Of a DNA stretch of 7,733 bases, positions 5,780 to 7,733 are shown piece after piece (position 1 is the stretch's first letter; each line of letters starts with the position of its first letter). The translations under genes were made by a program, and so were the position numbers. Source of the stretch: an uncultured Alphaproteobacteria bacterium. GTDB lineage: Bacteria > Pseudomonadota > Alphaproteobacteria > Reyranellales > Reyranellaceae. The stretch lies in NCBI GenBank assembly GCA_903929895.1, contig CAIYWM010000065.1, positions 1 through 7,733 of the forward strand. Reading direction: 5' to 3'. The notes below the pieces were generated by a model that saw only the letters and a program-made list of their open reading frames with translations, did not search any database and was not told the DNA's origin.

Positions 5780-6949
5780 GTGCTGGACGACCTCACCGAT
5801 GCCGAACGCAAGGCGCTCGCCCAGTGCCGCCACGCGATCCTGGGCGTGGACCGCCCGCTACGCCTCGACTGCGGCGTCGATCTCGGCCCGTACCGGGTGG
5901 CCTACCAGACCTACGGCACGCTGAACGCCGACAAGTCGAATGCCATTCTCGTATGCCATCCCCTGACCTGCGATCAGTTCGTCGCCGACCGCCATCCCGT
6001 CACCGGCAAGGACGGCTGGTGGGAGAGCCTGATCGGGGCGGGCAAGGTGCTCGATCCCGCCCGCTACTTCATCGTCTGCATCAACGTGCTCGGCCATTGC
6101 ATGGGCACGACCGGTCCGCAGGCGCACGACCCCTCGACCGGCCGGCCCTGGAACCTGCGTTTTCCCGTGGTGACCATCGGCGACATGGTGCGGGCGCAGG
6201 CGGCGCTGCTCGACCATCTCGGCATTCCCGATCTCTTCTGCGTCATCGGCGGCTCGATGGGCGGCATGCAGGTGCTGGAGTGGGCGGCAACCTATCCGAA
6301 GCGCGTCTTTTCGGCGGTGCCGATCGCCTGTGCCGCGCATCATTCGGCGCAGAACATCGCGTTCCACGAAGTCGGCCGCCAGGCGATCATGGCCGACCCC
6401 GAATGGAAGGGCGGCGATTATCGCCTGCACCAGACCAACCCGGCGCGCGGCCTTGCGGTCGCCCGCATGACCGCGCACATCACCTACCTCTCGGAACAGG
6501 CGCTGCAGCGCAAGTTCGGGCGCGCCCTGCAGAACCGCGACGCGCTGGGCTTCGGCTTCGACGCCGATTTCCAGGTGGAGAGCTACCTGCGTCACCAGGG
6601 CTCGACCTTCGTGGATCGCTTCGACGCCAACAGCTACCTCTACATCACGCGCGCGATGGACTATTTCGACCTCGCGGGGGCGCATGGCGACGTGCTGGCC
6701 AACGCCTTCAAGGGCACGGCGACGCGTTTCTGCCTGATGTCCTTCACCAGCGACTGGCTGTTTCCGACGCGCGAGAGCCGCGCGGTCGTCCATGCGCTCA
6801 ACGCCGCGGCCGCCAACGTGTCGTTCGTCGAGGTCGACAGCGACAAGGGCCACGACGCCTTCCTGCTCGACGAGCCCGAGATGTTTCGTACGCTCTCCGG
6901 TTTCCTGAAAGGGGCCGCGACGGTGCGCGGCCTCGGGAGCGTGTCGTGA
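5780..6949 (+). CDS. metX: homoserine O-acetyltransferase
   Basis: A 389-residue alpha/beta-hydrolase acyltransferase. It transfers an acetyl group from acetyl-CoA to L-homoserine, the first methionine-specific step, in the cytosol. Family marks are [12 protein letters not shown] (38-49), [10 protein letters not shown] (54-63), [17 protein letters not shown] (105-121), [10 protein letters not shown] (128-137), the nucleophile elbow GGSMGGMQ (157-164) with Ser159, Asp325 in TSDWLFPT, and His358 in KGHDAFLLD, giving a complete Ser-Asp-His triad. Length fits the family once the GTG at 5780 is taken as start; the upstream GTG at 5699 is rejected because it lies in the regulatory leader. Acyl preference (acetyl versus succinyl) varies among MetX proteins and cannot be proved here. 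Expression should be controlled by the SAM-II riboswitch and terminator. metW follows with a one-base overlap. Confidence 0.96.
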   Translation: MLDDLTDAERKALAQCRHAILGVDRPLRLDCGVDLGPYRVAYQTYGTLNADKSNAILVCHPLTCDQFVADRHPVTGKDGWWESLIGAGKVLDPARYFIVCINVLGHCMGTTGPQAHDPSTGRPWNLRFPVVTIGDMVRAQAALLDHLGIPDLFCVIGGSMGGMQVLEWAATYPKRVFSAVPIACAAHHSAQNIAFHEVGRQAIMADPEWKGGDYRLHQTNPARGLAVARMTAHITYLSEQALQRKFGRALQNRDALGFGFDADFQVESYLRHQGSTFVDRFDANSYLYITRAMDYFDLAGAHGDVLANAFKGTATRFCLMSFTSDWLFPTRESRAVVHALNAAAANVSFVEVDSDKGHDAFLLDEPEMFRTLSGFLKGAATVRGLGSVS

Positions 6950-7554
6950 TGGCCGCCCCGATCCGCGTCGACCTGCAGCTCATCGCCGACATGGTGGAGC
7001 CCGGCACGCGCGCGCTCGACGTCGGCTGCGGCGACGGCGCGCTGCTGGCCCATCTCATGAACGCAAAGAAGGTCGATGCGCGCGGCATGGAACTCAGCCA
7101 GGCCGGCGTGAACGCCTGCGTCGCCAACGGTCTCTCGGTCATCCAGGGCGATGCCGATACGGATCTGCGCGACTATCCCGACGCCGCCTTCGACTATGTG
7201 ATCCTGAGCCAGACCCTGCAGGCCACGCGCGAGCCGCGCCGGGTACTGGAGCAGATGCTGCGCGTCGGCAAACACGCCATCGTCTCCTTTCCCAACTTCG
7301 CCCACTGGCAGGTGAGGCTGCGGCTCGTGTTCGGCGGCCGCATGCCGGAAACCGCGTCGCTGCCCTACAAGTGGTACGACACGCCCAACATCCATCTCTG
7401 CAGCATCGACGATTTCCGCGCGCTCTGCCGCACCATGGGCGTGCGCATCGAGCGCGCCATCGTCCTGAACAGCACGAGCCGCCGCATCAACCTGCCGCCG
7501 CTGCTCGCCAACCTGATCGGCGAACAGGCGGTGTTCATGCTACGGCGGGATTAG
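6949..7554 (+). CDS. metW: methionine biosynthesis protein MetW, SAM-methyltransferase fold
   Basis: A 201-residue protein of the MetW family, a class I SAM-methyltransferase-like fold found next to metX in many proteobacteria and genetically required with it for methionine synthesis in some, such as Pseudomonas. Motif I is ALDVGCGDG (22-30), the acidic end of strand 2 is Glu48 in GMELS, then GDADTDL (67-73), FDYVILSQTLQAT (81-93) and the MetW-typical SFPNFAHWQVRL (113-124), KWYDTPNIHLCS (141-152). Length is normal. The ATG shares its A with the metX stop TGA, and GGGAG at 6935-6939 gives a good Shine-Dalgarno inside metX. The pair is thus one transcript under the SAM-II leader. Its biochemical role is probably as a partner of MetX, not a stand-alone methyltransferase (family knowledge). 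An in-frame GTG directly before the ATG is an alternative start. Confidence 0.95.
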   Translation: MAAPIRVDLQLIADMVEPGTRALDVGCGDGALLAHLMNAKKVDARGMELSQAGVNACVANGLSVIQGDADTDLRDYPDAAFDYVILSQTLQATREPRRVLEQMLRVGKHAIVSFPNFAHWQVRLRLVFGGRMPETASLPYKWYDTPNIHLCSIDDFRALCRTMGVRIERAIVLNSTSRRINLPPLLANLIGEQAVFMLRRD

Positions 7555-7582
7555 AGTCTTCCCCTTCAAGCCTCTCCGCACC

Positions 7583-7684
7583 ACCTCATCCTGAGAGTCT
7601 GGCCGGAAATGAATTGAATCAATTCAAGCGCTTACCTCATCCTGAGAGGCCGGCCTGAAAAGAGTTGAGTGATTTCAGTCAGTT
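7583..7684. repeat. two degenerate ~51-nt tandem repeat units downstream of metW
   Basis: ACCTCATCCTGAGAG occurs identically at 7583-7597 and 7634-7648. Each copy is followed by a GGCCGG core, a GAAA and an inverted repeat: TGAATTG/CAATTCA at 7610-7626 in the first unit, CTGAAA/TTTCAG at 7655-7678 in the second. The units diverge outside these blocks. CCTCATCCTGAG-type intergenic repeats are known to be dispersed in alphaproteobacterial genomes (recollection, not searched). No T-run follows either hairpin, so a role as metXW terminator is uncertain. Confidence 0.55.
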
Positions 7685-7723
7685 GTGATTCGGTCGTGGT
7701 TGCGAGCTACGACGGAGGGTCAC

Positions 7724-7733
7724 ATGGTCTGGA
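7724..7733 (+). CDS. possible start of a truncated gene at the right edge
   Basis: An ATG at 7724 is preceded by GGAGGG at 7714-7719 with four-base spacing. Only three codons (Met-Val-Trp) fit before the window ends, so nothing can be said about the product. It lies 169 bases after metW, with the repeat units in between. Confidence 0.35.

Noticed and set aside
5824..6948. Long N-terminal extension of the metW frame running through metX
   Set aside because: The extension is the out-of-frame shadow of metX, and metW has its own Shine-Dalgarno and ATG at the metX stop.

Overview
The window is a piece of chromosome from a GC-rich bacterium, most likely an alphaproteobacterium. The grounds are the high GC with G/C-rich third codon positions, a SAM-II (SAM_alpha) riboswitch ahead of a metX-metW pair, and a chorismate mutase / hisC-like / prephenate dehydrogenase cluster next to it. 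A finer placement (for example within Rhodospirillales or Hyphomicrobiales) is only a guess. All identifications come from reading motifs, not from database searches.

Layout, left to right. A minus-strand gene may begin at the left edge (35 bases visible). Positions 165-1319 (-) hold a PLP enzyme of the cystathionine gamma-synthase / beta-lyase / sulfhydrylase family. A divergent gap (1320-1490) contains a strong palindrome just ahead of a TetR-family regulator (1491-2117, +). The regulator converges, with four bases between stop codons, on a four-gene minus-strand operon that reads from 5529 down to 2122. Its order is a chorismate mutase with a degenerate prephenate-dehydratase-like tail, a HisC-type aminotransferase, prephenate/arogenate dehydrogenase, and a ChaC-like gamma-glutamylcyclotransferase. 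Its first three genes make up the tyrosine branch from chorismate: mutase, transamination, oxidative decarboxylation.

A 250-base divergent region (5530-5779) separates that operon from metX-metW (5780-7554, +). On the plus strand it contains, in order, a plausible sigma70-type promoter, a SAM-II pseudoknot aptamer that starts about where transcription should start, a 14-bp perfect terminator hairpin, a Shine-Dalgarno and a GTG start. MetX (homoserine O-acetyltransferase) and MetW start the methionine-specific branch, so the layout reads as feedback repression by SAM. Eight bases of the aptamer loop are exactly complementary to the terminator loop and 3' arm, which gives a concrete mutually exclusive switch model. 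I regard this as the best find in the window.

After metW there are two degenerate ~51-nt tandem repeat units and then, at the right edge, what looks like a Shine-Dalgarno and start codon of another plus-strand gene. No insertion sequence, CRISPR array, tRNA, rRNA or phage gene was seen. Apart from the riboswitch switch geometry and the degenerate chorismate mutase tail, this is ordinary biosynthetic core territory.
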